From Microbacterium ginsengiterrae (GTDB taxonomy: Bacteria; Actinomycetota; Actinomycetes; Actinomycetales; Microbacteriaceae), in the NCBI RefSeq assembly GCF_014205075.1, contig NZ_JACHMU010000001.1:124001-188000 (forward strand): a stretch of DNA of 64,000 nt. The letters are read 5' to 3'. Positions 24,392-32,909 of this stretch are shown in pieces. The notes under the pieces were generated by a model. It searched no databases and was not told where the DNA came from. It saw nothing but the letters and a program-made list of their open reading frames with translations. Numbering within the stretch: the stretch's first letter is position 1; every line of letters starts with the position of its first letter. The translations under genes were made by a program, and so were the position numbers.

Positions 24392-25587
24392 GCGTTACTC
24401 CTTCCGAGCAGGCCGCGGTCGGCCAGGTTACGGATGAGAGCGCCGATGCCGAAGCTCCACGGGGGAAGCTTCTCACAGTGACGCACTCGGTTGACGAGGG
24501 CACCGAGACGAGGAGACGCGATGCGCACGATGTCGTCCTCGTGGTGGGTGAATCCGCGCCCCTCCTCACCACGGTCGTCGGTGGGCGCGAACATCGTGCC
24601 CAGGTACAGCACGAAACCGTCCGGATAGGCGTGATGCGCGCCCGACGCCTGCCGCACGAGATCGGCGGGGTCGCGGCTGATCTGCGTCATGTGCGAGCGG
24701 CCGGTCATCCGGAAGCCGTCCGTACCGGTCACCTGGAGTTCGACGGTCTCGTCACGCACGTCGTCGAGGCCGTAGCTCTCGTCGAAGAGACGGATGAAAG
24801 GACCGGCGGACGCCGAGGCGTTGTTGTCTTTCGCGCGGCCGAGGAGAAGCGCCGAGCGCCCCTCGATGTCGCGCAGGTTGACGTCGTTGCCGAGCATCGC
24901 TCCCACGATCTCCCCGGCCGACGACACCACCAAGACGATCTCGGGCTCGGGGTTGTTCCACTCCGACTCAGCGAGCACGCCGACGTCGGATCCGGCGCCG
25001 ACCGACGACAGTACGGCCGCCTTGGTGAAGATCTCGGCGTCCGGCCCGATGCCGACCTCCAGGTACTGGCTCCACACGCCTTCCTCGATGAGAACGGCCT
25101 TGAGCTTCATCGCAGCCGGCGATCCTGGCACGAGATCGCGAATGTCGCCTCCGAGCGCGCCGACGATCGTCTCGCGGATGCTGCGGGCCGAGTCCGCGTC
25201 GCCGCGGGCTCGCTCCTCGATGACCCGCTCGAGCATCGACACGGGGAAGGTGACGCCCGACGCCTTGACGACCTGTAGGTCGATCGGCGACAGCAGCCAC
25301 GGCTTCGTCTCGTCTCGAGAATCGGGCAAGGTGTTCGCCCATACGCTCTCCAGCGAGCCTATCGATGCACCATCGGCGATCCGCACGACCTCGGCCGGGA
25401 CGGGGTGCTCAGTCAGTTCCCGCATGGTCGGGAACGTGCGGCTGAGGTCGATCAGCTCGCCCTCGCGCAGTGCCACGACGGCGGGACCGTTCTCTTCGGG
25501 CAGCCACACGCGGCCGACCAACAGCGCGCGGTCGGCATCGTCGGGAAGGATGTCGCGGGCAGCGCCGTACGACTGGGATGTCATCAT
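24388..25587 (-). CDS. Fumarylacetoacetate hydrolase-family enzyme (sugar-acid dehydratase or hydrolase)
   Basis: A 399-residue FAH-family protein with an N-terminal domain (LLVGRVWLPEENGPAVVALREGELIDLS) and the FAH core with metal ligands in NNPEPEIVLVVSSAGEIVGAMLGNDVNLRDIEGRSALLLGRAKDNNASASAGPFI, given in outline. Size and coupling to an adjacent semialdehyde dehydrogenase resemble XylX, the 2-keto-3-deoxyxylonate dehydratase. The alternative is a 2,4-diketo-3-deoxy acid hydrolase as in non-phosphorylated L-rhamnose/L-fucose routes, which would pair with the SDR. Starts ATG-ATG at 25587/25584. Confidence 0.8.
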   Translation of the reverse strand: MMTSQSYGAARDILPDDADRALLVGRVWLPEENGPAVVALREGELIDLSRTFPTMRELTEHPVPAEVVRIADGASIGSLESVWANTLPDSRDETKPWLLSPIDLQVVKASGVTFPVSMLERVIEERARGDADSARSIRETIVGALGGDIRDLVPGSPAAMKLKAVLIEEGVWSQYLEVGIGPDAEIFTKAAVLSSVGAGSDVGVLAESEWNNPEPEIVLVVSSAGEIVGAMLGNDVNLRDIEGRSALLLGRAKDNNASASAGPFIRLFDESYGLDDVRDETVELQVTGTDGFRMTGRSHMTQISRDPADLVRQASGAHHAYPDGFVLYLGTMFAPTDDRGEEGRGFTHHEDDIVRIASPRLGALVNRVRHCEKLPPWSFGIGALIRNLADRGLLGRSNA

Positions 25588-25597
25588 TTCTCCAACT

Positions 25598-26266
25598 TCA
25601 CTGTGCATAGGCGCGGATGCGCTCGTGTGCGTTCTGGACGTGTGTGCGCATCGCCTCGGCTGCGCGGTCGGGGTCGGCGGCCGCGATCGCGTCGATGATG
25701 TCGTCGTGCTCCTGGATGGCGTGATAGCCGTCGAGGGGCACGAAGCGCATGCGCAGCATCCGGGTGTGGACGTGCGCCTGGGCGAGTGCTTTGCTCGCCT
25801 GACGGTTGCCCGCGATGTCGAGGACGAGCTCATGGAAGCACTGGTCGTGGTTGCGGAAGGTCGCCATCGAGGTGTAATCATCATCGAGCAGGCGGACCGG
25901 CCGAATGCTCGCGAGCTCACGGCGGAGCCGATCGATGTCGTCCGCATTCGCCCTCTCCGCCGCGCGTGAGGCGGCGTACACTTCGAGCAGCAGACGGAAC
26001 TCCCACAGGTCGTCGAACTCCTCGCCGCTCATGATCGGACTGACGAAATAGCCTCGCATGGGCTCCTTGGTGACCAGCTCCTGAGTCTCCAACCGCGCCA
26101 GCGCCTCGCGCACCGGGGTCGTCGACACCCCGAGTTCGACGGCGATCTTGTCGATGTTCAGCCGTGAACCGGGGGCGATGTCGTTCGACATGACCATCCG
26201 GAACAGTTTCTGATACACGTGCGCGGAGACGCCGCCTTCCGGCGTCTCGGTGGAGTTCTCGCTCAT
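25598..26266 (-). CDS. GntR-family regulator, FCD subfamily
   Basis: A 222-residue regulator: winged helix (VYQKLFRMVMSNDIAPGSRLNIDKIAVELGVSTTPVREALARLETQELV, outline) followed by an all-helical FCD effector domain with metal-ligand-type residues (FRNHDQCFHELV; HDDIIDAIAAADPDRAAEAMRTHVQN). FCD regulators sense sugar acids and related carboxylates, which fits its place inside the catabolic operon. Probable operators are the palindromes at 31727-31738 and 31685-31698. Confidence 0.92.
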   Translation of the reverse strand: MSENSTETPEGGVSAHVYQKLFRMVMSNDIAPGSRLNIDKIAVELGVSTTPVREALARLETQELVTKEPMRGYFVSPIMSGEEFDDLWEFRLLLEVYAASRAAERANADDIDRLRRELASIRPVRLLDDDYTSMATFRNHDQCFHELVLDIAGNRQASKALAQAHVHTRMLRMRFVPLDGYHAIQEHDDIIDAIAAADPDRAAEAMRTHVQNAHERIRAYAQ

Positions 26267-26282
26267 CCCTCTAGCCTGCCGC

Positions 26283-27617
26283 CTATCGGGCTGTTCGTGT
26301 CGCGGCGCGCAGTCCCCGGCGCTCGAGCTCCTGCCAGCCCGGACCGTCGGGGAAGGTCCATGTGGCGACGGAATCGGGCAGCATCTCCGCACCGTTGCCG
26401 GGCTGCTGCGGCGCGCGGTAGCGACCGCCCGTCACCACAACCGGTTCGGCGAAGTGCTCGTGGAGGTGGTCGACGAACTCGATGTAGCGGTCATCCTGCG
26501 TGCCGGCCACGGCGGCGTAGTCGAAGAACGAGAAATGCTGTACGAGCTCGCACAGCCCGACGCCACCGGCGTGCGGGCACACCGGCACACCGAACTTCGC
26601 CGCGAGTAGGATGTTGGCGAGGTTCTCGTTCACGCCCGCGACACGCACCGAGTCGATCTGCATGACGTCGATGGCCTGAGCCTGCAGCAGCTGCTTGAAG
26701 ATGATGCGACTCTGGACGGCCTCACCGGTCGCGACGCGCATCGGCGCGATGGCCTTGCGGATCGTGGCATGGCCGAGCACGTCGTCCGTGCTGGTGGCCT
26801 CTTCGATCCAGAACGGCTCGAACCGCTTGAGCGGCGCGAGCCACGCGATGGCGTCTTCGACATCCCAGCGCTGGTTCGCGTCGATCGCCACAGGGAAGTC
26901 GGGGCCGACCTCCGCGCGCACGAGCTCGAAGCGACGGATGTCGTCCTCAAGGCTGCCCCCGACCTTCAACTTGATGAGCTCGAAGCCGTCGGCGACCGCT
27001 TCGCGCGTGAGGCGCAACATCTTCTCGTCGGAGTAGCCGAGCCATCCTGGCGAGGTCGTGTACGCGCGGAAACCGTTCTGCTCGAGCTCCGCGATGCGCT
27101 CGGCCTTGCCCTGCTCACCCCTGCGCAGGATCTCACGTGCCTCGTCGGGCGTGAGCGCGTCGGAGATGTGTGTGAAGTCGATCGCGGCGACGACCTGCTC
27201 GGGCGTCAGATCCGCGAGGTAGCGCCACAGCGGCTTGCCCTCACGGCGCGCGGCGACGTCCCACAGCGCATTGATGATCGCTCCGGCCGCCATGTGCGAG
27301 ACGCCCTTCTCGGGCCCCAGCCATCGGAGCTGCGAGTCGTGCACGAGTCGCGTCGCCGCGGCGCCGAGGTCGCCGACGAGGTCATCGAGCTCTTCGCCGA
27401 CGATCAGCTGACCGTAGGACTCGATCGCCTTGACCACGATCTCGTTGCCGCGCCCGCCGGTGAAGACGAGCGCGTACCCCGCCTCGCCGTCCTCGGCGAC
27501 GATCCGCACATATGCGGCCGAGTAGTCGGGATCGACGTTGACGGCATCCGATCCGTCGAGTTCCAGCGACGTCGGGAACCGCACATCGCTCGTCTCGATC
27601 GAGATGATTTTCGACAT
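26283..27617 (-). CDS. L-fuconate dehydratase-like enolase-superfamily enzyme
   Basis: A 444-residue member of the mandelate racemase group of the enolase superfamily. The catalytic K-x-K is IKLKVG (K216/K218), the metal ligands begin in DANQRW and continue with EEATSTDD and TGEAVQSR, and the catalytic His lies in [21 protein letters not shown]. Length, [13 protein letters not shown] and the His-region sequence match L-fuconate dehydratases, which dehydrate the sugar acid to a 2-keto-3-deoxy acid. Related specificities cannot be excluded. It lies between dctM and the GntR gene. Confidence 0.85.
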   Translation of the reverse strand: MSKIISIETSDVRFPTSLELDGSDAVNVDPDYSAAYVRIVAEDGEAGYALVFTGGRGNEIVVKAIESYGQLIVGEELDDLVGDLGAAATRLVHDSQLRWLGPEKGVSHMAAGAIINALWDVAARREGKPLWRYLADLTPEQVVAAIDFTHISDALTPDEAREILRRGEQGKAERIAELEQNGFRAYTTSPGWLGYSDEKMLRLTREAVADGFELIKLKVGGSLEDDIRRFELVRAEVGPDFPVAIDANQRWDVEDAIAWLAPLKRFEPFWIEEATSTDDVLGHATIRKAIAPMRVATGEAVQSRIIFKQLLQAQAIDVMQIDSVRVAGVNENLANILLAAKFGVPVCPHAGGVGLCELVQHFSFFDYAAVAGTQDDRYIEFVDHLHEHFAEPVVVTGGRYRAPQQPGNGAEMLPDSVATWTFPDGPGWQELERRGLRAATRTAR

Positions 27618-27647
27618 CTGATTGTCCTTTCCAGACGTGTGACGGCG

Positions 27648-28934
27648 TCAGCCGCCCATTCCGAGCAGCCCGGGCAGCCAGGTTGCGAAGAACGGGAAGT
27701 AGGTGATGAGGACGAGTGCGCCCAGCAGCGGTATGAAGAACGGCAGCACCCCCTTCGTGACCTGCTGCACCGAGACGCCGGTGACGCTCGAGAGCACGAA
27801 GAGCACAAGACCGACAGGTGGTGTCAGAAGGCCGATGAGCAGGTTGAAGATGATGACGATGCCCAGATGGATCGGCGAGAGACCGTAGTCGCCGGCCATC
27901 GGCGCGATCAGCGGCACGAGGATCAGGATGGCCGGGGTGACGTCCATGAACGCACCGACGATGAGCAGCAGGATGTTCAGCAGAAGCAGGAACACGACAG
28001 GGTTGGTCGTGATGCTCAGCATCGCCTCGGCGACCAGTTGCGGCGCACGCTCACGGGTCAGCACCCACCCGAACAGCGCGGATGCCGCGACGATGAGCAT
28101 CACGACGCCGGATGTCTCAGCCGTCGAGCGCAGCATCGTCTTGATGTTCTTCCAGGTCAGCGCCCGGTAGAACGCTGACAGCACGAGCATGTACGCCACA
28201 CCGATGCCGGCCGCCTCTGTCGGGGTGAACGCGCCACCGAGGATGCCACCGAGCACGATGACAGCGGCACCCATCGGCGGGAGGGCCTTCAGCACGGGGA
28301 TCCAGCGCTCCGAGCCGTGCACGGGCTCGAGCCGCAGATCATCGCGCTTGCGCATCATCCACCAGACCGTCACCGTGAGCAGCGTGACCAGCACCAGTGC
28401 CGGCACGATACCCGCAACGAAGAGCGCGCCCACCGAAACCCCGCCGACCACGCCGTAGATGATCGCCGGCAGCGAGGGCGGAAGCACCGGAGCGATGAGC
28501 GATGCGGACGCCGTGATGCCGGTGGCGAAACTCGAGGAGTACCCGCGCTTGGTCATCGCCGGCACCTGCACGCGCCCGAGAGCTGCGGCGTCGGAGATCG
28601 CAGCGCCACTCATCCATGAGAAGCCGAAGCTGCTCGCGATCGAGACGTATCCGAGGCTGCCACGCACACGGCCGAAGAGGGCGGTGGCTGCGTCGAAGAG
28701 CTTGTCGGACACACCGCTGACGTTCGCGATGTTGCCGAGCAGGATGAACATCGGAACAGCCAGCAGCGGGAAGCTGTCGACGCCCGAGATCGTCTGCTGC
28801 GCCGCGACTCCCCACTTCGCGCCGGGGTCGAGGGCGATGTAGAGCAGCGACGGCACGAACAGCGCCACCACCACGGGTACACGGATTGCGAGGAGGATGA
28901 GCAGCAGGCCGATCATCCACGTGAGAGTCCACAT
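27648..28934 (-). CDS. dctM: TRAP transporter large permease, DctM
   Basis: A 428-residue integral membrane protein with about 12 hydrophobic segments, the transport subunit of a tripartite ATP-independent periplasmic transporter. The N-terminus (WTLTWMIGLLLILLAIRVPVVVALFVPSL), the region GFSWMSGAAISDAAALGRVQVPAM and GLLTPPVGLVLFVLSSVTGVS are typical DctM. Uses an ion gradient. Its ATG overlaps the dctQ stop by 1 nt (TGATG). Confidence 0.95.
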   Translation of the reverse strand: MWTLTWMIGLLLILLAIRVPVVVALFVPSLLYIALDPGAKWGVAAQQTISGVDSFPLLAVPMFILLGNIANVSGVSDKLFDAATALFGRVRGSLGYVSIASSFGFSWMSGAAISDAAALGRVQVPAMTKRGYSSSFATGITASASLIAPVLPPSLPAIIYGVVGGVSVGALFVAGIVPALVLVTLLTVTVWWMMRKRDDLRLEPVHGSERWIPVLKALPPMGAAVIVLGGILGGAFTPTEAAGIGVAYMLVLSAFYRALTWKNIKTMLRSTAETSGVVMLIVAASALFGWVLTRERAPQLVAEAMLSITTNPVVFLLLLNILLLIVGAFMDVTPAILILVPLIAPMAGDYGLSPIHLGIVIIFNLLIGLLTPPVGLVLFVLSSVTGVSVQQVTKGVLPFFIPLLGALVLITYFPFFATWLPGLLGMGG

Positions 28935-29485
28935 CAGTCGATTGCCTCCACCTCGACGTGGCGCTCGAGGTACTGCGACGGGTACCTGAGAGCGATGACG
29001 CCATTGACTACGGAATGAACGGTCAGCAGCGCGAAACCGAGCGCGGCGGACAGATAGAGAAGGGGGTACGGGATCCCGGTGGCGGGTAAGGCCAGTTGAG
29101 AGGCCCGCCCGGTCGAGAGTTCGATGGACGCATAGCAGAGCAGGCCGTTGACGACGGCGCCGACGAGCGCGGCGAACCCCTCCATGAGAGAGATGATCCG
29201 GCCGGTGCTCCTCGCCTGGATGATCTCCACGACGATTCCCCGTCGTTGCGCGGTGACAAAGGTCGCCCCCACGAACACGAACCAGACGAACACGAAGCGT
29301 CCGAGCTCCTCGGTCCAGATCAGCGGCGAGTTCAACACGAAGCGGGTGAACACCTGAAGGATGATCAGGGCGAACAGCGCGACGAGCAGCGCAGCGGCGA
29401 CGGTGATCTCCGCGCGCACGAGCACACGGTAGAGCTTTGATCTGCGCTCCGGGAACTCGGGGTGCCAGGGGGCGACCTCTGTCAT
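28934..29485 (-). CDS. dctQ: TRAP transporter small permease, DctQ
   Basis: A 183-residue protein with four membrane segments and the family pattern VLNSPLIWTEELGRFVFVWFVFVGATF, which is diagnostic of DctQ. It forms the membrane complex with DctM. Located between dctP (5 nt gap) and dctM (overlap). Confidence 0.93.
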   Translation of the reverse strand: MTEVAPWHPEFPERRSKLYRVLVRAEITVAAALLVALFALIILQVFTRFVLNSPLIWTEELGRFVFVWFVFVGATFVTAQRRGIVVEIIQARSTGRIISLMEGFAALVGAVVNGLLCYASIELSTGRASQLALPATGIPYPLLYLSAALGFALLTVHSVVNGVIALRYPSQYLERHVEVEAID

Positions 29486-29489
29486 CGGA

Positions 29490-30512
29490 TCAGCCCTCCT
29501 GCAGCTGCTCGTAGAAGTCCGCGAACTCCGGGAAGTTCTTCGGCACGATCTCGCTCGCGCGCTCGCGGAAGCTGTCGACGTCGACGTCCTCGTTCACAGT
29601 GACCTCGCCATCGGCCGTCCACTCCTCGAGGAAGTCGGCCTCCTGCGTCTCGACGCATTCGCGCACCGCCGCCTGTGCGTCCTTACCCGCCCTGTGCAGA
29701 GCCTCCTGCTGCTCTGCCGACAGCGCCTCGATCGACGACGCGTTGCCCAGCAGCATGACGCCCTGGATCATGTGGCCGGTGAGGTTGATGTACGACTGCA
29801 CCTCATAGAGCTTCTGCGATGCGATGGTCGGGATCGGGTTCTCCTGGGCGTCGATCGTGCCCTGCTGCAACGCGAGGTACACCTCGTCGAGCGCCATCGG
29901 CGTCGCAGCGCCTCCCATGATCTCCGCCATGGTCAGGTACATCGGGGCGTTCGCGGCGCGCAGCTTCTGCCCCTTCAGGTCCTCATATGTGTTGACAGGG
30001 TTGTTGCTGGTGACGTGGCGAGTGCCGTAGTACCAGGCTCCGAGCACCTCGAGGTCGCCGTTCTCGCGGAGGCTGTCCCAGAGTTCCTGGCCGACCTCGC
30101 CGTCGAGCACGCTTTCGAACTGGTCGACGTCCGCGAACGCGTATGGCGCGTCGAGCATCGCGACCTTCGGCTCGTAGAGACCGAGGAACGACGGACCTCC
30201 GATGGCGAGATCCAGGCTGCCGTCGGCGACCTGCTGGATGCTCTCCTCCTCGTTGCCGAGCTGGCCGGCGGGGTACCCCTCGACCTGGAGACCGGAGCCG
30301 GAGAGCGACTCGTTCAGCGCGGGGATGCCGCACGCACCGACGGGGTGGGTCTCGTCGTACTGGTAGGCGAGGCGGAGCACGGTGGCGTCGCTGTCCGCGC
30401 CGCCCGCGGCGTCGCCCTTCGCCGCCGGCGCCTCGGTGCCGACGCAGCCACTCAGTGCGAGCAGGCCGACGGCGGCGGTCGCCACCAGGGGCAGGGTCTT
30501 CTTCTTCATCAT
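29490..30512 (-). CDS. dctP: TRAP transporter solute-binding lipoprotein, DctP
   Basis: A 340-residue extracytoplasmic binding protein with a lipoprotein signal (MKKKTLPLVATAAVGLLALSGC, lipobox LSGC). Family signatures include GSLDLAIGGPSFLGLYEP, ANAPMYLTMAEIMGGAATPMALDEVYLALQQGTIDAQENP in outline, with the conserved carboxylate-binding arginine probably in KLRAANAP. The ligand is expected to be a sugar acid. AAGGAG before the ATG-ATG start at 30512/30509. Confidence 0.95.
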   Translation of the reverse strand: MMKKKTLPLVATAAVGLLALSGCVGTEAPAAKGDAAGGADSDATVLRLAYQYDETHPVGACGIPALNESLSGSGLQVEGYPAGQLGNEEESIQQVADGSLDLAIGGPSFLGLYEPKVAMLDAPYAFADVDQFESVLDGEVGQELWDSLRENGDLEVLGAWYYGTRHVTSNNPVNTYEDLKGQKLRAANAPMYLTMAEIMGGAATPMALDEVYLALQQGTIDAQENPIPTIASQKLYEVQSYINLTGHMIQGVMLLGNASSIEALSAEQQEALHRAGKDAQAAVRECVETQEADFLEEWTADGEVTVNEDVDVDSFRERASEIVPKNFPEFADFYEQLQEG

Positions 30513-30559
30513 GATTCTCCTTCGAATGGGTGATGCAGGGTATGCGATTACGGGTCTCG

Positions 30560-31654
30560 TCACGCGGTCGCGACGCAGAGGTCGTCGAGCCGGTCGTCGT
30601 CCCAGTCGATGCCGAGCCCAGGGGTCGTGGGTGCGCGGAGCGTGGCGGCGGTGAGCTCGACCTCGTTCCTGGTGACGGCGCGCAGTTGCGGGATGTACTC
30701 CGCGTAGCGGCCGTTGCGCACGCCGGCTGTGAGGCTCACGTGCAGTTCCATGAGGAAGTGCGGGCAGACGGGCAGGTTGGCGGCCTCGGCGAGGTGCGCG
30801 ACTTTCAACCAAGGCGTGATGCCGCCGATGCGGGCGACGTCGACCTGGATGATGGAAGCCGCTTCGGCGTCGACGTAGGTCTGGAACTGCCCGACCGAGT
30901 ACAGCGTCTCACCGACGGCAATCGGCACTGCGCTGTGCTGTGCGAGCTGGCGGTGCCCGGCGACGTCATCGGCGGGCAGTGGTTCTTCGAACCAGCCGAT
31001 GCCGAGATCGGCATAGGCGCGCGACCGGCGGATGGCCTCGGGGACGGTGAAGGACTGGTTGGCGTCGACGAAGATCTCGAAGTCGTCACCGACGGCGTCG
31101 CGAACGGCGCTCAGCCGGCGCACGTCCTCAGCGAGCGTGGGCGCACCGACTTTGACCTTGGCTGCACGCATACCGCCGTCGCGCACCGCGGTGATGCCGT
31201 CGACGAGCTCCTGCTCCGACAGGTGCAGCCACCCGTGCTCGGTGTCGTACACGGGGACCTCGTCGCGCGCACCGCCGACCGCGATGGAGAGCGGGTCGCC
31301 GAGGCGCTTGGCGTTCGCATCCCATACGGCCGTGTCGACCGCGGCGAGCGCGAGAGCGGTGATGGCGCCAGGAGCGGTCGAGCGGGTCGAGGCGAACAGA
31401 TCGAACCAGATGCGCTCGTAGCGGCGGATGTCATGCCCGATCAGGCGCGGGAGGAAGACATCGCGCAGCAGCGCGAGCACGGCGGTGCCGCCGGTTCCGA
31501 TCGTGTAGCTGTAGCCGCGGCCCGAGATACCGGCATCCGTTGTGAGGTCCACGATCAGGGTCTCCTGCGACTGGAAACTCTGTACGGCGTCCGATCGGGC
31601 GGCTTCGACTGGGATGTCGACGAGGCGCGCGGTGGCGTTGGTGATGATGCTCAT
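30560..31654 (-). CDS. Mandelate racemase/enolase-family sugar-acid dehydratase
   Basis: A 364-residue enolase-superfamily enzyme, first gene of the minus operon. K-x-K is AKVKVG, metal ligands are in FVDANQSF, WFEEPLP and AVGETLYS, and the catalytic His follows in CPHFLMELH. The pattern around IIQVDVARIGGITPWLKVAHLAEA and PHFLMELHV is most like talarate/galactarate-type dehydratases. Two different enolase-type dehydratases in one operon suggest either two substrates or one with a promiscuous role. Start ATG at 31654; the frame upstream crosses the promoter. Confidence 0.85.
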   Translation of the reverse strand: MSIITNATARLVDIPVEAARSDAVQSFQSQETLIVDLTTDAGISGRGYSYTIGTGGTAVLALLRDVFLPRLIGHDIRRYERIWFDLFASTRSTAPGAITALALAAVDTAVWDANAKRLGDPLSIAVGGARDEVPVYDTEHGWLHLSEQELVDGITAVRDGGMRAAKVKVGAPTLAEDVRRLSAVRDAVGDDFEIFVDANQSFTVPEAIRRSRAYADLGIGWFEEPLPADDVAGHRQLAQHSAVPIAVGETLYSVGQFQTYVDAEAASIIQVDVARIGGITPWLKVAHLAEAANLPVCPHFLMELHVSLTAGVRNGRYAEYIPQLRAVTRNEVELTAATLRAPTTPGLGIDWDDDRLDDLCVATA

Positions 31655-31684
31655 GATCTCCGTTGATCTCGGGTTGTGAGACGC

Positions 31685-31698
31685 CCTGTCGTGACAGG
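31685..31698. promoter_or_regulatory. Palindrome CCTGTC-GT-GACAGG, candidate operator
   Basis: Perfect 6-bp arms with a 2-nt centre, about 20 nt downstream of the minus-strand -10 element and before the dehydratase ATG. Confidence 0.4.
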
Positions 31699-31715
31699 TA
31701 TCGACGTCTTTGGCG

Positions 31716-31745
31716 AGACTAGGGAGATCGTGCACGATTTGTCAA
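31716..31745 (-). promoter_or_regulatory. Promoter of the sugar-acid minus operon
   Basis: On the minus strand a perfect -35 TTGACA (31740-31745) is followed after 18 nt by TAGTCT (31716-31721), about 60 nt before the ATG at 31654. The spacer contains the palindrome at 31727-31738. Confidence 0.65.
31727..31738. promoter_or_regulatory. 12-bp palindrome ATCGTGCACGAT, candidate GntR operator
   Basis: A perfect palindrome between the -35 and -10 of the operon promoter; binding here would block RNA polymerase. The co-encoded GntR/FCD protein is the obvious candidate ligand. Confidence 0.55.
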
Positions 31746-31844
31746 CCCAAACGCCGTGCAACCCTGGAACGACCGAATAAATCATGTAGGATCCTTCGCA
31801 TCCCCGCTTCGACTCCAGAGACGCATGTCGCAAGGAAGGCAACG

Positions 31845-32882
31845 ATGCCCGAAATATCTCTTGCTCCGAAAGATCTGCAGCGCGCATCGGCAGCGGCGCT
31901 CGTCGCCGTCAACGTGCCGGAAGGCGACGCCGAGCTCGTCGCTCGCACGCTCATCGCCGCCGATCAGCGCGGTATCTACTCGCACGGGCTGCTGCGCCTG
32001 CCGCTGTACGTCGCCGCGGTCGAAGCCGGCGGCATCAATCCCCGCCCCGACCTCCGCTGGCGCTCGGGTGCCGACGCCGTCGCGATCCTCGACGCCGACA
32101 GCGCGTTCGGTCAGGTCGCCGCACATGCTGCAGCGGAGAAATCGATCGATCTCGCCCGCGCACACGGCGTCAGCACCGTGGCCGTCGAAGGGAGCACGCA
32201 CTTCGGCGCGGGCGGCTGGTGGTCTCAGATGCTCGCCGACGCCGGAATGATCGGCATCGTCACCTCGACCACCGGTCCGACTGTTGCGCCCTACGGCGGC
32301 GCGGAGGCCGTCCTCGGCACGAACCCGCTCTCGATCAGCATCCCGAGCAGCGAGGACCACGCGTTGACCGCCGACATGGCCACCAGCGCCGGCGCATACG
32401 GAAAGGTGCTTGCCGCGAACCGTGCCGGATCCGAGATCCCCGAGGGGTGGGCGATCGACCCGTCAGGCGCTCCGACCACGGATCCCGCCCAGGCGATGGC
32501 GGGCGCCCTGCTGCCGTTCGGCGGTCATAAGGGCTCCGCCGTCTCCGTACTGCTCGAAGGTCTGGCGGCATCGCTGACGAACGCCCACTACGCGTTCCAG
32601 ACCACCGACATCTGGTCTACTCCGTCCCACCGGATGAACACCGGCCACCTGCTCATCGCGATCGACACCGCGGCCTTCAGCGGCGCGCAGCACACCGCCG
32701 ATCGTGCCGCCGATCTGCAGGCGCGCGTGCGCTCGACCGGAGAGAGCGTGCTCGCCCCCGGAGACCCTGAGCACCACAGGTGCCGCGCCGCAGCATCCGC
32801 CGTCGCGCTTGCACCGACGACCGTCGACGCGCTGCAGCAGCTGTTCGCACGCCTCGGGGTCGCGCCCGTCAGCCCACTCTGA
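31845..32882 (+). CDS. LDH2/malate-lactate dehydrogenase type 2-family oxidoreductase
   Basis: A 345-residue NAD(P)-dependent dehydrogenase of the Ldh2/MDG2 (AllD, DlgD, YiaK) family, distinct from classical Rossmann LDH. Signatures: ADQRGIYSHGLLRLPLY (catalytic His in SHG), STHFGAGGWWSQMLADAGMIGIVTSTTGPTVAPYGG and LGTNPLSISIP, and LLPFGGHKGSAVSVLLEGLA. Members reduce 2-keto acids such as 2,3-diketo-gulonate or sulfopyruvate. First gene of the plus operon; AAGGAAGG lies upstream of the ATG at 31845. Confidence 0.88.
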   Translation: MPEISLAPKDLQRASAAALVAVNVPEGDAELVARTLIAADQRGIYSHGLLRLPLYVAAVEAGGINPRPDLRWRSGADAVAILDADSAFGQVAAHAAAEKSIDLARAHGVSTVAVEGSTHFGAGGWWSQMLADAGMIGIVTSTTGPTVAPYGGAEAVLGTNPLSISIPSSEDHALTADMATSAGAYGKVLAANRAGSEIPEGWAIDPSGAPTTDPAQAMAGALLPFGGHKGSAVSVLLEGLAASLTNAHYAFQTTDIWSTPSHRMNTGHLLIAIDTAAFSGAQHTADRAADLQARVRSTGESVLAPGDPEHHRCRAAASAVALAPTTVDALQQLFARLGVAPVSPL

Positions 32883-32909
32883 TCCCCACGCCCCACAGGA
32901 GCCGCCTCC

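Noticed and set aside
22799..24481. 560-residue open frame on the plus strand
   Set aside because: Antisense to the aldehyde dehydrogenase with clear Glu and Cys active-site motifs; no family resemblance.
26769..28178. 469-residue open frame on the plus strand
   Set aside because: Antisense to the fuconate-dehydratase-like gene and dctM; low-complexity, Arg/Asp-rich composition.
30530..31666. 378-residue open frame on the plus strand
   Set aside because: Antisense shadow of the enolase-family gene at 30560-31654.
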